A DNA stretch of 64,000 bases from Photobacterium sp. GB-56 (GTDB taxonomy: Bacteria; Pseudomonadota; Gammaproteobacteria; Enterobacterales; Vibrionaceae): contig NZ_PYNW01000008.1 in NCBI RefSeq assembly GCF_003026105.1, positions 62,001-126,000 of the forward strand, written 5' to 3'. Shown here piece after piece: positions 36,506 to 46,422 of this stretch. The notes beneath the pieces are model-generated. The model did no database searches and was not told the DNA's origin. It saw only the letters and a program-made list of their open reading frames with translations. A program made the position numbers and the translations under genes. Each line of letters begins with the position of its first letter. Positions within the stretch are counted from its first letter, which is position 1.

Positions 36506-36850
36506 CTACCGACTAAATATATTTAAAGGAATATGTAAATGGAAACCATAAGCATCATTCTCACTATACGACGTGATATACAAACGTGTATCAGAATCAA
36601 AACTTATGGCGATATTTGCTTCTTGATAGTGAGATGATGTTGGTTTTAACGAAAGTGGCTGAAAATTGTTTAACGCTTTGTTTGCACATAAGCCAGCATG
36701 GAAAAATGATAGTTGGAGGAGTGTATTACAGTTTGAAGAATCAAACGTTAATGCTGTTTTTGCTTCGAAGGTAGTAATAGGGGAATGATTATTAAAACTA
36801 TACGCTGATGGTGATGAAAGAAGCACAAAAAACAATAAGTATAATTTCAT
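36506..36850 (-). CDS. Small exported protein, unknown
   Basis: 114 residues. An N-terminal signal peptide (LYLLFFVLLSSPSAYS, cleavage about residue 18) is followed by a beta-rich mature part with two cysteines (SSNCNTLLQ and AGLCANKALNN) and an ending YGFHLHIPLNIFSR that could be outer-membrane or periplasmic. No family is recognised. ATG follows GAGAAAGACC with acceptable spacing. It lies alone upstream of the helicase gene in the same direction, 111 bases apart. Confidence 0.7.
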   Translation of the reverse strand: MKLYLLFFVLLSSPSAYSFNNHSPITTFEAKTALTFDSSNCNTLLQLSFFHAGLCANKALNNFQPLSLKPTSSHYQEANIAISFDSDTRLYITSYSENDAYGFHLHIPLNIFSR

Positions 36851-36989
36851 TGGTCTTTCTCGTTATTGGGATATAACAAGAAAATGCATATAGTGTTCCA
36901 ATATGATGTTTATTGCTAATTATTCGAGAAAAAGGAAAAATAAATCGTTTGTAGATAACGTGTGAACGCATCCTTGCGTTGCTGTTTAC

Positions 36990-37481
36990 TTAGTGTTTTG
37001 TGATTTTATCAAGATATCCCATAGCAAAAGCAGATAATACAAAGGTAATATGAATGAGCAGGTACCATATTAATTTTGAGTTATCAATATTTTCTATATT
37101 CATAAATATTTTTAATAAATGAATTGAAGATATTGCAACAATAGAGGCTGATACTTTGTTTTTCAATGAGCTTGCATCAAGTTTACCTAACCAGCCTAAT
37201 TTGTCGTCATGATCATCGAGATCTAGGCGTGAAACGAAGTTTTCATAGCCAGAAAACATCACCATAACAACGAGTCCGCCAACAAGAGCAATATCAACAA
37301 GTGAAAGAATAATCAGAACTAAGTCCATACTTTTCATTGTGATAATAACTGGGATTAGATCAAATATCTCTTGAAAGAATTTCACTGAAAGTGCCAATAA
37401 CACAAAGCTGAGACCGAAGTAGATAGGTGCCATTAACCAACGTGACCCATACATTATTCGTTCAAATAGTTTTTCCATCAC
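36990..37481 (-). CDS. yqhA: UPF0114 family membrane protein (YqhA-like)
   Basis: 163 residues with three or four membrane helices. The opening [20 protein letters not shown] and the central [18 protein letters not shown] segment ([23 protein letters not shown], core SGYENFVSR), followed by [16 protein letters not shown], are the conserved UPF0114 blocks. Inner-membrane location is expected; function unknown. It is monocistronic. Confidence 0.93.
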   Translation of the reverse strand: MMEKLFERIMYGSRWLMAPIYFGLSFVLLALSVKFFQEIFDLIPVIITMKSMDLVLIILSLVDIALVGGLVVMVMFSGYENFVSRLDLDDHDDKLGWLGKLDASSLKNKVSASIVAISSIHLLKIFMNIENIDNSKLIWYLLIHITFVLSAFAMGYLDKITKH

Positions 37482-37605
37482 AAAGTGTCTCGTAAAAGGG
37501 GGGGAAGGGTAATCTAAAGTGGGATTTTAGATCGAAAATCTAGAAGTGAATAGTTAGAATGCACGATGAAAGCATTTTTTGCTGAAAATTTTATGCCTGA
37601 AGTAA

Positions 37606-37643
37606 ATAAAAGGCTCTATCTTAAGATTACAGATAGAACCTCT
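37606..37643 (-). terminator. Terminator of pldA
   Basis: AGGCTCTATCT (37611-37621) pairs with AGATAGAACCT (37631-37641), one G-U pair; on the minus strand it is followed by TTTTATTTAC. Confidence 0.75.
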
Positions 37644-37650
37644 TTACTGA

Positions 37651-38535
37651 TTAAAAAGAAAAACCAATACCACCTGCATTATCGTAATGGTTGTAGTCAG
37701 AGATCGAAATACCGTAACCACTTTCTAACATCATATATCCACGTAGGCGCTTATAGATTGGAAAACTCCAGGTAATGCGCTCATAACCACGTGAAAATCC
37801 ACTTTCTAAAGCGTTACGCACGGTTAATGAAATCAGATTATTATTATCAACAGCCCAGTTCATGCTGATGCGTCCGTATCCCATGTAGTTGGTAATATCT
37901 TTATTGTAATCTTTTGCACCAAAGTCGAGACGTAGCCATGGCTTGATACTTAATGTGTAGTTGTTATGTTCGAATGTGAAATCAGCAAATGCACGATTCC
38001 AGCTTCTTTCTTGTTCGCCGCCTCTACCATTAGATTCATGGACGAGACCAACCGTTGTTCCAGCATACCCCAAAGCATTATTTTCGGCTTTTTCAGGAAG
38101 GGTCCAAAAAATAGATGGCTCATATTCAGTGTCCCTAAAATAGGCTGAAGAAGCGTACGCTTGCCAATTTGAACGCTGTGTATAAGTAACATAGAGCTTG
38201 TCGTTTCTATTTAAAACACCAGATGCTAAACGGTACTTTAGGCTGATCTGAAAGTTAACGTTGTACTTACTTAATTTACCGTCTTCAGGAATAATCGATT
38301 GGTATTCTTGATAGTTAGGTTTTTGAGTGTAGTAAAAAGGTAGAACGTAATTGTCTTTGTACTGCTGAAGCAATAGATTATTTGAGCTTGAGTAATCTAA
38401 CGAGTTATTAACCACTTCTTTAGCTAAAACATTACTAGAAAAAAAAGAACAGCCAATTAGCAGGGTAGAAAAAAGTAGAGGGTATCTAATTGGTTGCCAT
38501 ACAAATTGCGTCATAATTTTTATCGTCACAGTCAT
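37651..38535 (-). CDS. pldA: Outer-membrane phospholipase A
   Basis: OMPLA, a beta-barrel enzyme that hydrolyses phospholipids at the outer membrane and maintains lipid asymmetry. 294 residues including a signal peptide (cleavage near residue 38, VLA). The active-site segment GLVHESNGRGGEQERSWNR supplies His166, Ser168 and Asn180. Alternating strands follow, ending in the terminal phenylalanine (GGIGFSF), typical of barrel proteins. The start could also be the ATG eight codons later (MTQFVWQ). It is monocistronic with its own terminator. Confidence 0.95.
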   Translation of the reverse strand: MTVTIKIMTQFVWQPIRYPLLFSTLLIGCSFFSSNVLAKEVVNNSLDYSSSNNLLLQQYKDNYVLPFYYTQKPNYQEYQSIIPEDGKLSKYNVNFQISLKYRLASGVLNRNDKLYVTYTQRSNWQAYASSAYFRDTEYEPSIFWTLPEKAENNALGYAGTTVGLVHESNGRGGEQERSWNRAFADFTFEHNNYTLSIKPWLRLDFGAKDYNKDITNYMGYGRISMNWAVDNNNLISLTVRNALESGFSRGYERITWSFPIYKRLRGYMMLESGYGISISDYNHYDNAGGIGFSF

Positions 38536-38633
38536 TTAAGAGTAAATTCTTATTATCATAGACAGAATTTTTATATTATGTATACAGATATTAATGAAAT
38601 CATAAATTGGTTGGGTTTATTTATTAAAATAAG

Positions 38634-38668
38634 TATGAAAAAGGGACGTATTACAATACGTCCCTTGG
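38634..38668 (-). terminator. Terminator of RND efflux operon
   Basis: AAGGGACGTATT (38641-38652) and AATACGTCCCTT (38655-38666), loop AC, followed on the minus strand by TTTCAT. It lies 25 bases past the pump gene stop. Confidence 0.85.
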
Positions 38669-38692
38669 ATAAGATATCTGGCTATGTGGTTA

Positions 38693-41600
38693 CTATTGTG
38701 ATTCGATTTCCACTTTAAACAGTACTGCATAAAGTAGTGGAATAATCACCAAAGTTAAAATGGTTGCAAACAATAAACCAAACATGATTGTTACTGCCAT
38801 ACTCTTGAAGAAAGGATCAATAAGTAAAGGAGCAACGCCTAAAATTGTGGTTAATGCACCAAGTAAAACAGGGCGTGCACGACTTAAGGCTGAGTCAATA
38901 ATCGCTTGATAAGGTGTTTTGCCTTCTTTTATTTCTACATCTGTTTGGTCAACCAGAACAATCGCATTTTTAACCATCATACCAATTAAGCTAAGGAAGC
39001 CAAGAATAGCCATAAACTCGAAAGGTGTTTGGAAAATAACCAGACCAATGGTAACGCCAATAATAGCTAATGGCGCTGTTAGCCAAATAATCAATGGCTG
39101 TTTTAATGCATTAAACATAAATATCACGGATAAAATCATCGCAGCAAAACCATAAGGTGCAGAAATCGCGAGTCCTTCATTTGCGTCTTTTGATGCTTTA
39201 TATTCACCGTACCATGTCAATTTATAACCTGGTGGTAACTCGATAGCTTCGATTTTTCCACGCAGTTCATTAAATGCATCGGCCGTCAGTACACCTGGTG
39301 CAGGATCTGCCTGAACCAAAATGGTTGGTATACGGTTAATTCGACGTAAGATGGCATCTTCCCACGTGACATTAACAGACTCGATTAATTGGCTAACAGA
39401 GATTGGTCCATTGACCATACGACTATGGACTTCTGTGTTTTCAATAGCACGTTCATGAGTACGTTCACTTTCTGGCGCACGAACAACAATTGGAATTAAG
39501 TCATTTCCTTCACGATATACACCAACCGTTCGACCTGATAGCGTTTGTGCAATTGCTTGGCTAATTTCCTGATTGGTTAGTCCATAACGTTGCGCTTTTT
39601 CTGTTGAATAAACAGGTTTAATAACTGGTACTTGTTGACGCCAATCATCTTGAACGGCAATCAAGTTTTGATCAGACAGCATGATTGACTTCGCTTGTTC
39701 AGCAAGATCACGTAGGACTCTACTGTCAGGGCCTTGGAAACCGGCTTCAATTTTTTTACCGCCCCCACGACCTAGCATGAATTTCCATACTTTGATCGAG
39801 GCTTCTGGGTATTTATTATCAAGCTCAGTTTGTAACTCAACAAGTAATGGGGCTATGTTACGGTAATCATCAATATCAATCAGTAATTGACCATAACTTG
39901 GATTGCGTGCTTCTGGTGCATAAGTAAGCATAAAGCGTAAGCCACCACCACCAATGAAACTTGAGATATTCCCGATACCTTCTTTATTGGTAATATCTTG
40001 TTCAATCCGAGCGATCGTTTTTTCTGTATTGGTGATGTCTGTTCCCTGAGGAAGGTAGACATCAACAACAAATTGCGCACGTTGTGATTCTGGCATAAAG
40101 CCAGGTGGTACAAATTTCATTCCCCAAATAGCGCCAACCAGTGTTGCCAGTAGCAATGCCCCAGTTATTTTTCGGTGTGACAAAACCCAAGTTAATAAAG
40201 CTTTGTAACTTTCTACAATTTTACTTGGCTTAGTATCTTGTTGTTTGATCTTAACTTTTAAGAACTGATGGCACAGTAACGGTGTTACGGTAACAGCAAA
40301 GACCCAGCTAAGTAACATTGAGTATAAGATCACCCAAAATAGCGAACCGGCATATTCACCCATATCTGACGGTGATAAGCCAATCGCACTGAAAGCACAA
40401 ATACCCACAACAGTACCGCCTAAAAGCGGCCATTTAGTTGCATTGACAACCTCTGGAATAACGACATTACGATCTTCATTGTTTTGGAGGCGTACCAGAA
40501 TACTGTCAGTTACCACAATGGCATTATCTACTAACATGCCTAATGCGATGATCAGCGCACCTAACGAAATTCGTTGCATTGCGATGTCATCAATTAACAT
40601 GATGCATAGAGTACCAGCCACTGTTAAAAGCAATACAAAGCCAATAATCACGCCAGATCGAATACCCATAAATAGCAGTAAAACGATGAAAACAATCACC
40701 ACAGCAGCAATCAAGTTATCTATAAAATTCGTTACCGAATCACGAACAGAGTCTGATTGCATTGAGATAATATGAAGATCCATACCCAGTGGACGTTGGT
40801 TTTCAAGTTCAGCAATACGCGCTTTAACCGCATCACCCATATCAACCACGTTACCACCAGTGACATTGGAAATACCAAAGCCAATCGCCCGTTCACCATT
40901 AAAGCGCATTAGCATGCTAGTGGGTTCTTGATAACCTCGGCTAACATCGGCAATGTCTTTTAAACGTAAAACAGTATGGTTATCACCAATACCAATTTGA
41001 AGGTTACGTAAATCTTCAAATGAATTAACGTTAGGTGTTGGAATAACAGGTAAACGCATACCATTAGATGTCAGACTACCTGCAACATTAACAATATTTT
41101 GTTTTTGTAATACTGATAAAACGTTATCAACTGATAAACCGTAATTAGCTAAGCGCTCACTGGTGATCTCAACAAAAATACCTTCTTGTTGTTCTGCCAA
41201 CGTTGCCGTTTTAGCAACCCCAGGTACCAATACAAGTTCACGACGCAGTGAATCAACGTAGTCTTGTATTTGCTTATCGGTAAAGCCTTCTCCCGTTACA
41301 GCGAAAAATAGGGCATAAACATCAGAGAAGTCATCGTTTACGATTGATGGGCCAGCACCAGGAGGAAGAAGACGTTGGGCATCAACAACTTTACGACGTA
41401 GCTTATCCCAAACTTGTTGAAGCGCTGCCTGATCTTTTGAAAATTCAAGTTTTATCTCAACAGTAACTTCTGACATTCCTTGTTTGGAAACAGACTTAAC
41501 TTCTTTTAGTTCCTGTAAAGATTGCACCGCACCTTCAATGACATCTGTTACTTCGTCGGAAACTTCTTGTGCTGTTGCACCTGAATAAGGGGTAACAATG

Positions 41601-41737
41601 ACGGCTTGGCGGATCACAAATTCAGGATCTTCAAAACGACCTAGCTTTAAGTAACTGATGTAACCGCCAATTAAGATCAGTGCAATGATCACCCAAACAC
41701 TTGTTCGTTTGGCGATGGTATAGCGAGCGATATCCAT
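38693..41737 (-). CDS. RND efflux pump inner-membrane subunit
   Basis: 1014 residues, HAE1-type resistance-nodulation-division exporter. It has twelve membrane helices in two halves and two large periplasmic loops. The proton-relay segment in the first half reads GMLVDNAIVVTDSI: one Asp, with Asn at the second position where AcrB has Asp-Asp. The partner Lys is present in GMMVKNAIVLVDQ. Other family blocks are YSGATAQEVSDEVTD at the front and RARPVLLGALTTILGV near the end. It follows the adaptor gene after 4 bases. No outer-membrane channel gene is nearby, so it would use a shared TolC. The substrate is unknown. Confidence 0.95.
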   Translation of the reverse strand: MDIARYTIAKRTSVWVIIALILIGGYISYLKLGRFEDPEFVIRQAVIVTPYSGATAQEVSDEVTDVIEGAVQSLQELKEVKSVSKQGMSEVTVEIKLEFSKDQAALQQVWDKLRRKVVDAQRLLPPGAGPSIVNDDFSDVYALFFAVTGEGFTDKQIQDYVDSLRRELVLVPGVAKTATLAEQQEGIFVEITSERLANYGLSVDNVLSVLQKQNIVNVAGSLTSNGMRLPVIPTPNVNSFEDLRNLQIGIGDNHTVLRLKDIADVSRGYQEPTSMLMRFNGERAIGFGISNVTGGNVVDMGDAVKARIAELENQRPLGMDLHIISMQSDSVRDSVTNFIDNLIAAVVIVFIVLLLFMGIRSGVIIGFVLLLTVAGTLCIMLIDDIAMQRISLGALIIALGMLVDNAIVVTDSILVRLQNNEDRNVVIPEVVNATKWPLLGGTVVGICAFSAIGLSPSDMGEYAGSLFWVILYSMLLSWVFAVTVTPLLCHQFLKVKIKQQDTKPSKIVESYKALLTWVLSHRKITGALLLATLVGAIWGMKFVPPGFMPESQRAQFVVDVYLPQGTDITNTEKTIARIEQDITNKEGIGNISSFIGGGGLRFMLTYAPEARNPSYGQLLIDIDDYRNIAPLLVELQTELDNKYPEASIKVWKFMLGRGGGKKIEAGFQGPDSRVLRDLAEQAKSIMLSDQNLIAVQDDWRQQVPVIKPVYSTEKAQRYGLTNQEISQAIAQTLSGRTVGVYREGNDLIPIVVRAPESERTHERAIENTEVHSRMVNGPISVSQLIESVNVTWEDAILRRINRIPTILVQADPAPGVLTADAFNELRGKIEAIELPPGYKLTWYGEYKASKDANEGLAISAPYGFAAMILSVIFMFNALKQPLIIWLTAPLAIIGVTIGLVIFQTPFEFMAILGFLSLIGMMVKNAIVLVDQTDVEIKEGKTPYQAIIDSALSRARPVLLGALTTILGVAPLLIDPFFKSMAVTIMFGLLFATILTLVIIPLLYAVLFKVEIESQ

Positions 41738-41741
41738 CTAT

Positions 41742-42854
41742 TTACGCTCCATTTTTTGTGTTATCAGTGTATGGGCGTACTTCCATACCTGGCTTCAACT
41801 TAGATACACCAGCGATGACAATACGTTCACCAACTGTTAGGCCATTAAGAACGGTAATACAGTTTTTGTTGACACTACCCACTGTGATGTAGCGTTTTGA
41901 TACTGAATTGTCTTTATTCACCACCCATACAAATTGTTTGCTCTTGTTATCTGGAACGACAGATGCCAGTGGAACAATAATTGGGTTTCGGTTTTCTTGT
42001 GGACACAATGCTAGGTTTGGAGAAACTTTAACGGGCATACCCGGTAAGAGATTTAACCCTTTGTCGTCGTTAATACTAAGGACAACAGAGAAGGTTTGTG
42101 TGATCGGATCGGCTTGGGTTGAGTAGGTACGCAAACTCAAAGGTAATAATTGATCTGTATTATTATTTAACTCTGCAACAGCTTTATTACATGTCATTCC
42201 TGCAAGCATGACACTGTCTGTAATATTAATAACCACTTCTAAGTCATCAATATTATGTAATGTTAATACCGGATTATTAGCTTGAATTTGAACGTGATTA
42301 TCAATTAATTTACGTCCAATGATACCACTAAATGGTGCAACTAACTGGGTGTAATTTAGCTTGTTTTTCGCTTCTTTTACCCGGTTTTGTGCCAAGTTAT
42401 ATCGGACAATAAGTTTATCTAAATCACTTTTAGAAATCGCTTGGCTGCTTTCATAGATGGCTTTACCACGTTGGTAAGCTTTGCTTGCATCTGTTAATTC
42501 AAGTTGTGCAGCGGCAAAAATAGTTTGGGCATCTTTGGGATCAAGCTTTGCTAATAGTTGACCTTTAGTCACACGGTCACCTTCGTTAACAAAGATATGG
42601 TTTACTCGACCTGTAACTTGAAATGATAAATCGGCACGTTGCGCAGAACGAATGACACCGTTAAAGCTCAAATTAGTATTTGCTTTGGGCTTTACAATTT
42701 CAGTAAGCGCAGGGCTAATGATGGGTTCTTGAACTTGTTCTTGTTGTTCTTTATCGCCACAACCTGACAGTGCGACAAGCACGATTGAAAAACTCACTGC
42801 GAGTTTACTAAATGAGAATGATGCCATTTTAGACATTGCTGATTGAGTTTTCAC
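41742..42854 (-). CDS. RND efflux periplasmic adaptor lipoprotein
   Basis: 370 residues. The signal sequence ends in a lipobox LSGC (Cys32), so it is anchored as a lipoprotein. It has the usual membrane-fusion layout: lipoyl half (FVNEGDRVTKGQLLAKLDP), helical hairpin, second half (QLVAPFSGIIGRKLI), beta-barrel and membrane-proximal domain (VVPDNKSKQFVWVVN, GLTVGERIVIAGVSKLKPGM). It is first in the operon with the pump. The start sits behind CGGAGAAT. The divergent TetR gene probably regulates both. Confidence 0.95.
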   Translation of the reverse strand: MKTQSAMSKMASFSFSKLAVSFSIVLVALSGCGDKEQQEQVQEPIISPALTEIVKPKANTNLSFNGVIRSAQRADLSFQVTGRVNHIFVNEGDRVTKGQLLAKLDPKDAQTIFAAAQLELTDASKAYQRGKAIYESSQAISKSDLDKLIVRYNLAQNRVKEAKNKLNYTQLVAPFSGIIGRKLIDNHVQIQANNPVLTLHNIDDLEVVINITDSVMLAGMTCNKAVAELNNNTDQLLPLSLRTYSTQADPITQTFSVVLSINDDKGLNLLPGMPVKVSPNLALCPQENRNPIIVPLASVVPDNKSKQFVWVVNKDNSVSKRYITVGSVNKNCITVLNGLTVGERIVIAGVSKLKPGMEVRPYTDNTKNGA

Positions 42855-42965
42855 CGGATTCTCCGCTATCAGTATGGGACGGTATAAAAATTAGAAAACA
42901 TGTTTATTTGTATGGAAATATAACAAGTAAACTTTTGGGTGTATTTTATGGGGGAATGGTATTTT

Positions 42966-42983
42966 GTAAACTACTAAGTGTAC
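42966..42983. promoter_or_regulatory. Candidate TetR operator between efflux operon and regulator
   Basis: GTAAACT-ACTA-AGTGTAC: the half-sites match as inverted repeats in six of seven positions. A second partial copy (AGTAAACTTTTGGGTGTAT) lies about 40 bases to the left. The location in the divergent promoter region fits a TetR operator. Confidence 0.4.
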
Positions 42984-43017
42984 TTTTTTGTGACAAAATG
43001 TTAGATTAGGATCACAG

Positions 43018-43641
43018 GTGGTGAAAATAGGCAGTGAATCAATGAAGCAAACAGAACGTAAACATTTAGCAATTATTGCGGCAGCAAAAGCAGAATTTAT
43101 CGAACATGGATTTATTGCTGCCAATATGGATAGAATTTCACAGGTTGCTGAAGTATCAAAACGGACTTTATATCGTCATTTTGATAGTAAAGAAACGCTA
43201 TTTATTTCAGTATTGAAGATCATTCAAGACTCAGTGAATGAAAATGTGCAATACCATTTTGATCCACAAATGCCATTAAAAACACAGTTAATTGAAATTA
43301 CACGTCGTGAAGTTGATATCTTGTACCATACGTATGGTATTTCTCTTTCTCGTATTATTGTAATGGAATTTATTCGCCAGCCAGAATTAGCTAAAAACTT
43401 AGTGAAAGATTTGTATAGCACCAGTGCAATTGCAGATTGGTTTAAATTGGCTATTGAAGAAAAAGCAATTGTTGATAAAGATGTCGCTTTGTTAACAAAT
43501 ATCTACATGAGTTTATTCCAAGGCTTATTTTTCTGGCCTCAAGTCATGGAGCTAGCGCCACCTTGTGAAGGTATGCAAGTAGAAGAAAATATTAATACTG
43601 TTGTTGATGTATTTTTGAATTCGTTTGCTATTGCCAAGTAA
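43018..43641 (+). CDS. TetR-family regulator of the efflux operon
   Basis: About 207 residues. The N-terminal domain KHLAIIAAAKAEFIEHGF, then MDRISQVAEVSKRTLYRHFDSKETLF, is a typical TetR helix-turn-helix (parts shown). The C-terminal domain resembles the AefR-like group (VNENVQYHF, ITRREVDILYHTYGISLSRIIVMEF). It is divergent from the RND genes and so probably represses them; the ligand is unknown. The start is GTG at 43018 with AGGA six bases upstream; ATG at 43042 is an alternative with weaker spacing. Confidence 0.93.
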   Translation: MVKIGSESMKQTERKHLAIIAAAKAEFIEHGFIAANMDRISQVAEVSKRTLYRHFDSKETLFISVLKIIQDSVNENVQYHFDPQMPLKTQLIEITRREVDILYHTYGISLSRIIVMEFIRQPELAKNLVKDLYSTSAIADWFKLAIEEKAIVDKDVALLTNIYMSLFQGLFFWPQVMELAPPCEGMQVEENINTVVDVFLNSFAIAK

Positions 43642-43838
43642 TATTCTTCATAAAAAAGATATCTCGATATTTACAATATTACTTCACGTTTATTTGATAT
43701 ATAGCATGATATAATCCCTTTAAGAAATAGGTTGGGAAAGTAAATACTTATTTGTAGTTATTGAATGGTGGTGTATATTTGCTTTAGCAATAACACTTAT
43801 TGTCAACCGTAATATAATATTCATAACATCGGATTAAC

Positions 43839-44216
43839 GTGATGAAAAAATTATTAGTTGTTTCTGCTTTTCTTCTTTCAACGTCAGCGTTTGCTGCAAC
43901 TACCGCTGCACCGGCACAACCTGCTCACGGTGGGTTCACTGGTCCTTCAGTAACACCTGTTATTAAGACAATTAGCCAAGTTAAAAATGCACAAGATGAC
44001 GCGGCTGTTGAATTAACAGGTTACATCACAACTTCACTGGGTAATGATGATTACATGTTTAAAGACAATACCGGTGAAATCAAAGTTGAAATCGATCATA
44101 ATGATTGGAACGGCGTGAATGCAACACCATCAACGAAACTTAAGATCCGTGGCGAAGTAGACAAAGATTGGTCTGAGCGTACGATTGATGTAAAAGCCGT
44201 TGCTTTAGCTAACTAA
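43839..44216 (+). CDS. BOF-family (YgiW/YdeI-like) periplasmic protein
   Basis: 125 residues. A signal peptide ends AFA (residue 19). The mature protein has an OB-fold (bacterial OB-fold, DUF388): VKNAQDDAAVELTGYITTSL, DDYMFKDNTGEIKVEID, KLKIRGEVDKDW (segments). YgiW-type proteins are associated with stress and cation binding; exact role unknown. ATG follows a weak site (CGGATTAACGTG). It has a strong terminator shared with the convergent HAD gene. Confidence 0.92.
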   Translation: MMKKLLVVSAFLLSTSAFAATTAAPAQPAHGGFTGPSVTPVIKTISQVKNAQDDAAVELTGYITTSLGNDDYMFKDNTGEIKVEIDHNDWNGVNATPSTKLKIRGEVDKDWSERTIDVKAVALAN

Positions 44217-44239
44217 TTATTTCCTCAAAAATAATTTGA

Positions 44240-44279
44240 ATAAATCGCTATTTCTGATTTAGAAATAGCGATTTTTTTG
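44240..44279. terminator. Bidirectional terminator
   Basis: AAATCGCTATTTCT (44242-44255) pairs with AGAAATAGCGATTT (44261-44274), followed by seven T, between convergent genes. Confidence 0.92.
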
Positions 44280-45089
44280 TTATTTATCTAAAATAAACTG
44301 CTGAATAACTTTGGCAACACCTGCATTATTGTTAGTGTCAGTAATAAAATTAGCGATAGCTTTCGTTTCTTCTGTTGCATTTCCCATTGCAACACCAAGA
44401 CCAGCATACTCAATCATATGGTGATCATTGCCGGCATCCCCCATACAAATAACTTCACTTTGTTTGATGTCTAAGTATTCTGCTAGCGCTTCAACACCTA
44501 CACCTTTATTACTATTTGGATTCATAAATTCAAGAAAAAAGGGAGCACTTTGTACAATCGTGTAGGATTGATAAAACGCTTTTGGTAATTGAGCAATGGC
44601 GGCTGATAGGCGATCAGGTTCATCGATTATCATTACTTTCATCACTTCTTCGTCATTTTCTAGTGTTGCAAAGTCTTCAACAGTAATTTCAAGACCATTA
44701 ATTTTTGCTTCATGATCAGTGTAATAGTTATTTTCTGGTGTAATCAGGCCTTGACGACGAGTAAATGCATGAACATGAACACCAAGCTCATGAGCCAGTG
44801 AAGCAATGTTTTTAGCGTCCAAACCCGTTAATGTTTCGCTACGAATAGTCTCTTTATTAGAGACGCGTTGAACGAGTGAAGCATTGTAACTTAAAACAAA
44901 GTCATTACTGCCTGTCATTTCTAGTTCGTTTAGTGCCCATGTCATCCCTTCTAAAGGGCGTCCTGACGCTAACACAATTGATACCCCTTGCTTGCGAGCG
45001 GCTGAAATTGCAGCTTTATTTTCTTGGGAAATCGTACCGTCAGAACTCAGAAGAGTACCGTCCATATCAAGCGCAACTAATTTATACAT
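44280..45089 (-). CDS. Cof-type HAD-superfamily sugar-phosphate phosphatase (YidA-like)
   Basis: 269 residues. Motif I is LVALDMDGTLL with the nucleophile Asp8 and Asp10; motif II Ser/Thr in VLASGRPL; the cap is type IIB; the Lys lies in NSNKGVGVEAL and motif IV is CMGDAGNDHHMIEYAG. It belongs with YidA/Cof phosphatases that act on small sugar phosphates or similar. The start is placed at the second ATG of ATGATG (45089) behind GGGTAGA; an ATG four codons upstream lacks a ribosome site. It is monocistronic. Confidence 0.93.
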   Translation of the reverse strand: MYKLVALDMDGTLLSSDGTISQENKAAISAARKQGVSIVLASGRPLEGMTWALNELEMTGSNDFVLSYNASLVQRVSNKETIRSETLTGLDAKNIASLAHELGVHVHAFTRRQGLITPENNYYTDHEAKINGLEITVEDFATLENDEEVMKVMIIDEPDRLSAAIAQLPKAFYQSYTIVQSAPFFLEFMNPNSNKGVGVEALAEYLDIKQSEVICMGDAGNDHHMIEYAGLGVAMGNATEETKAIANFITDTNNNAGVAKVIQQFILDK

Positions 45090-45413
45090 CATTCTACCCA
45101 TTACAGAATTAAAACGGTTTTCATCATAAGCAAATTGAGCGCCGAAAACGATAAGAATAATGTTTAATAAGCGTTCTTTTGATCATTAATCGCTGACAAG
45201 TTTATGAATGTAATAAGCATTAATGTATTATTAAAAATTGTTACCAAATAATTATTTATTGTTAATAAACTTGGTATTTTTAGTTTAATTTGTTTAGACT
45301 ACTAAATAAATTGGCACAATAAATTGCCTTTTGAGTAGTTATTAGCGCACAGAAAAATTGTTTTTTACTCGTTTGCGCTGACCGATTCGATATAAATGAT
45401 AAGGATAATATTT
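45090..45413. other. Divergent intergenic region before proX
   Basis: About 320 AT-rich bases. An inverted repeat TACCAA (45242-45247) / TTGGTA (45271-45276) flanks AT-rich sequence and could be an operator. No gene. It probably contains the osmotically controlled promoter of proXWV, but I could not define it. Confidence 0.4.
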
Positions 45414-46415
45414 ATGCGAAAGCTTCTGGCTGCGACGGTATTGCTATCAGCAATGTCAGCATCTCAAGTTCATGCAAGTGAATGTGGAAAAGTCACTATT
45501 GCAGATATGAATTGGAACTCAGCAACATTATTAGCCAACGTCGACAGTTTCATTTTACAGCATGGGTATGGTTGTGAAACGGATCTTGTTCCTGGCGATA
45601 CGATGCCGACTGGTACATCAATGGTTGAGAAGGGCGAACCGGATATTGCACCTGAATTTTGGAGTAATTCGATGAAAGCCGCGTTAGATCGTGGTGTTGA
45701 AGAAGGGCGTATCCAATATGCAGGTACGAGCTTTTCTGATGGTGGTGAAGAAGGCTTTTGGGTTCCAGAATACATGGTGAAAAAAGATCCAAGCCTAGCG
45801 ACTATTGCGGGCATTAAGAAGAATGCCAAACTTTTCACTCACCCAGAAGATCCTGAAAAAGCAGCATTTTATAATTGTCCAGCGGGTTGGAATTGTCAGA
45901 TTTCTGCTGGTAACCTATTCGAAGCACTAAAACTTGAAGATGCAGGGTTTGATCTTATTGATCCAGGTTCAGGTGCAGGCCTTTCAGGTTCAATTGCTAA
46001 AGCTTATGAGCGTGGTGAAGCATGGTTTGGTTATTACTGGGCACCGACAGCGGTGTTAGGTAAATACAAAATGGTAAAAGTGGACTTTGGCTCAGGCGTT
46101 GATGCGAAGTACTTTAAAGAGTGTTTAACCAAGCCTGAATGTGTTGATCCGAAAGTTTCTATGTACCCACCGTCAGAAGTCGATACCGTTATTACCACCT
46201 CGTTTGCGAAACGTGCACCTGAAGCGGTGAAATACCTAGGTCAACGTTCTTTTACTAATGCACAAATGAATAGCCTTTTAGCGTGGATGGAAGATAACCA
46301 AGCTGATGGCGAAACCGTAATGGAAGAGATTCTAACGAATCACGAAGATATTTGGGTGAAGTGGGTTTCTCCTGAAGTTGCAGATAAAGTACGTGGTGCT
46401 TTAGCTGATTTGTAA
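45414..46415 (+). CDS. proX: Glycine betaine/proline ABC transporter substrate-binding protein
   Basis: 333 residues, periplasmic. A signal peptide ends QVHA (about residue 21). The OpuAC fold is clear: VTIADMNWNSATLLANVDSFIL at the start, GDTMPTGTSMVEKGEPDIAPEFW, and GWFGYYWAPTAVLGKYK-like text (AWFGYYWAPTAVLGKY). Aromatic residues of the betaine cage are likely among these Trp/Tyr. ATG at 45414 has AAGGATAA at good distance. It is first in the order X-W-V; E. coli uses V-W-X. The order resembles choline-type choXWV systems, so betaine or choline is possible. Confidence 0.94.
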   Translation: MRKLLAATVLLSAMSASQVHASECGKVTIADMNWNSATLLANVDSFILQHGYGCETDLVPGDTMPTGTSMVEKGEPDIAPEFWSNSMKAALDRGVEEGRIQYAGTSFSDGGEEGFWVPEYMVKKDPSLATIAGIKKNAKLFTHPEDPEKAAFYNCPAGWNCQISAGNLFEALKLEDAGFDLIDPGSGAGLSGSIAKAYERGEAWFGYYWAPTAVLGKYKMVKVDFGSGVDAKYFKECLTKPECVDPKVSMYPPSEVDTVITTSFAKRAPEAVKYLGQRSFTNAQMNSLLAWMEDNQADGETVMEEILTNHEDIWVKWVSPEVADKVRGALADL

Positions 46416-46422
46416 GCTGTAC

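Noticed and set aside
37566..37775. Plus-strand 69-codon frame overlapping the pldA end
   Set aside because: It overlaps the pldA terminator and coding end and has an implausible composition.
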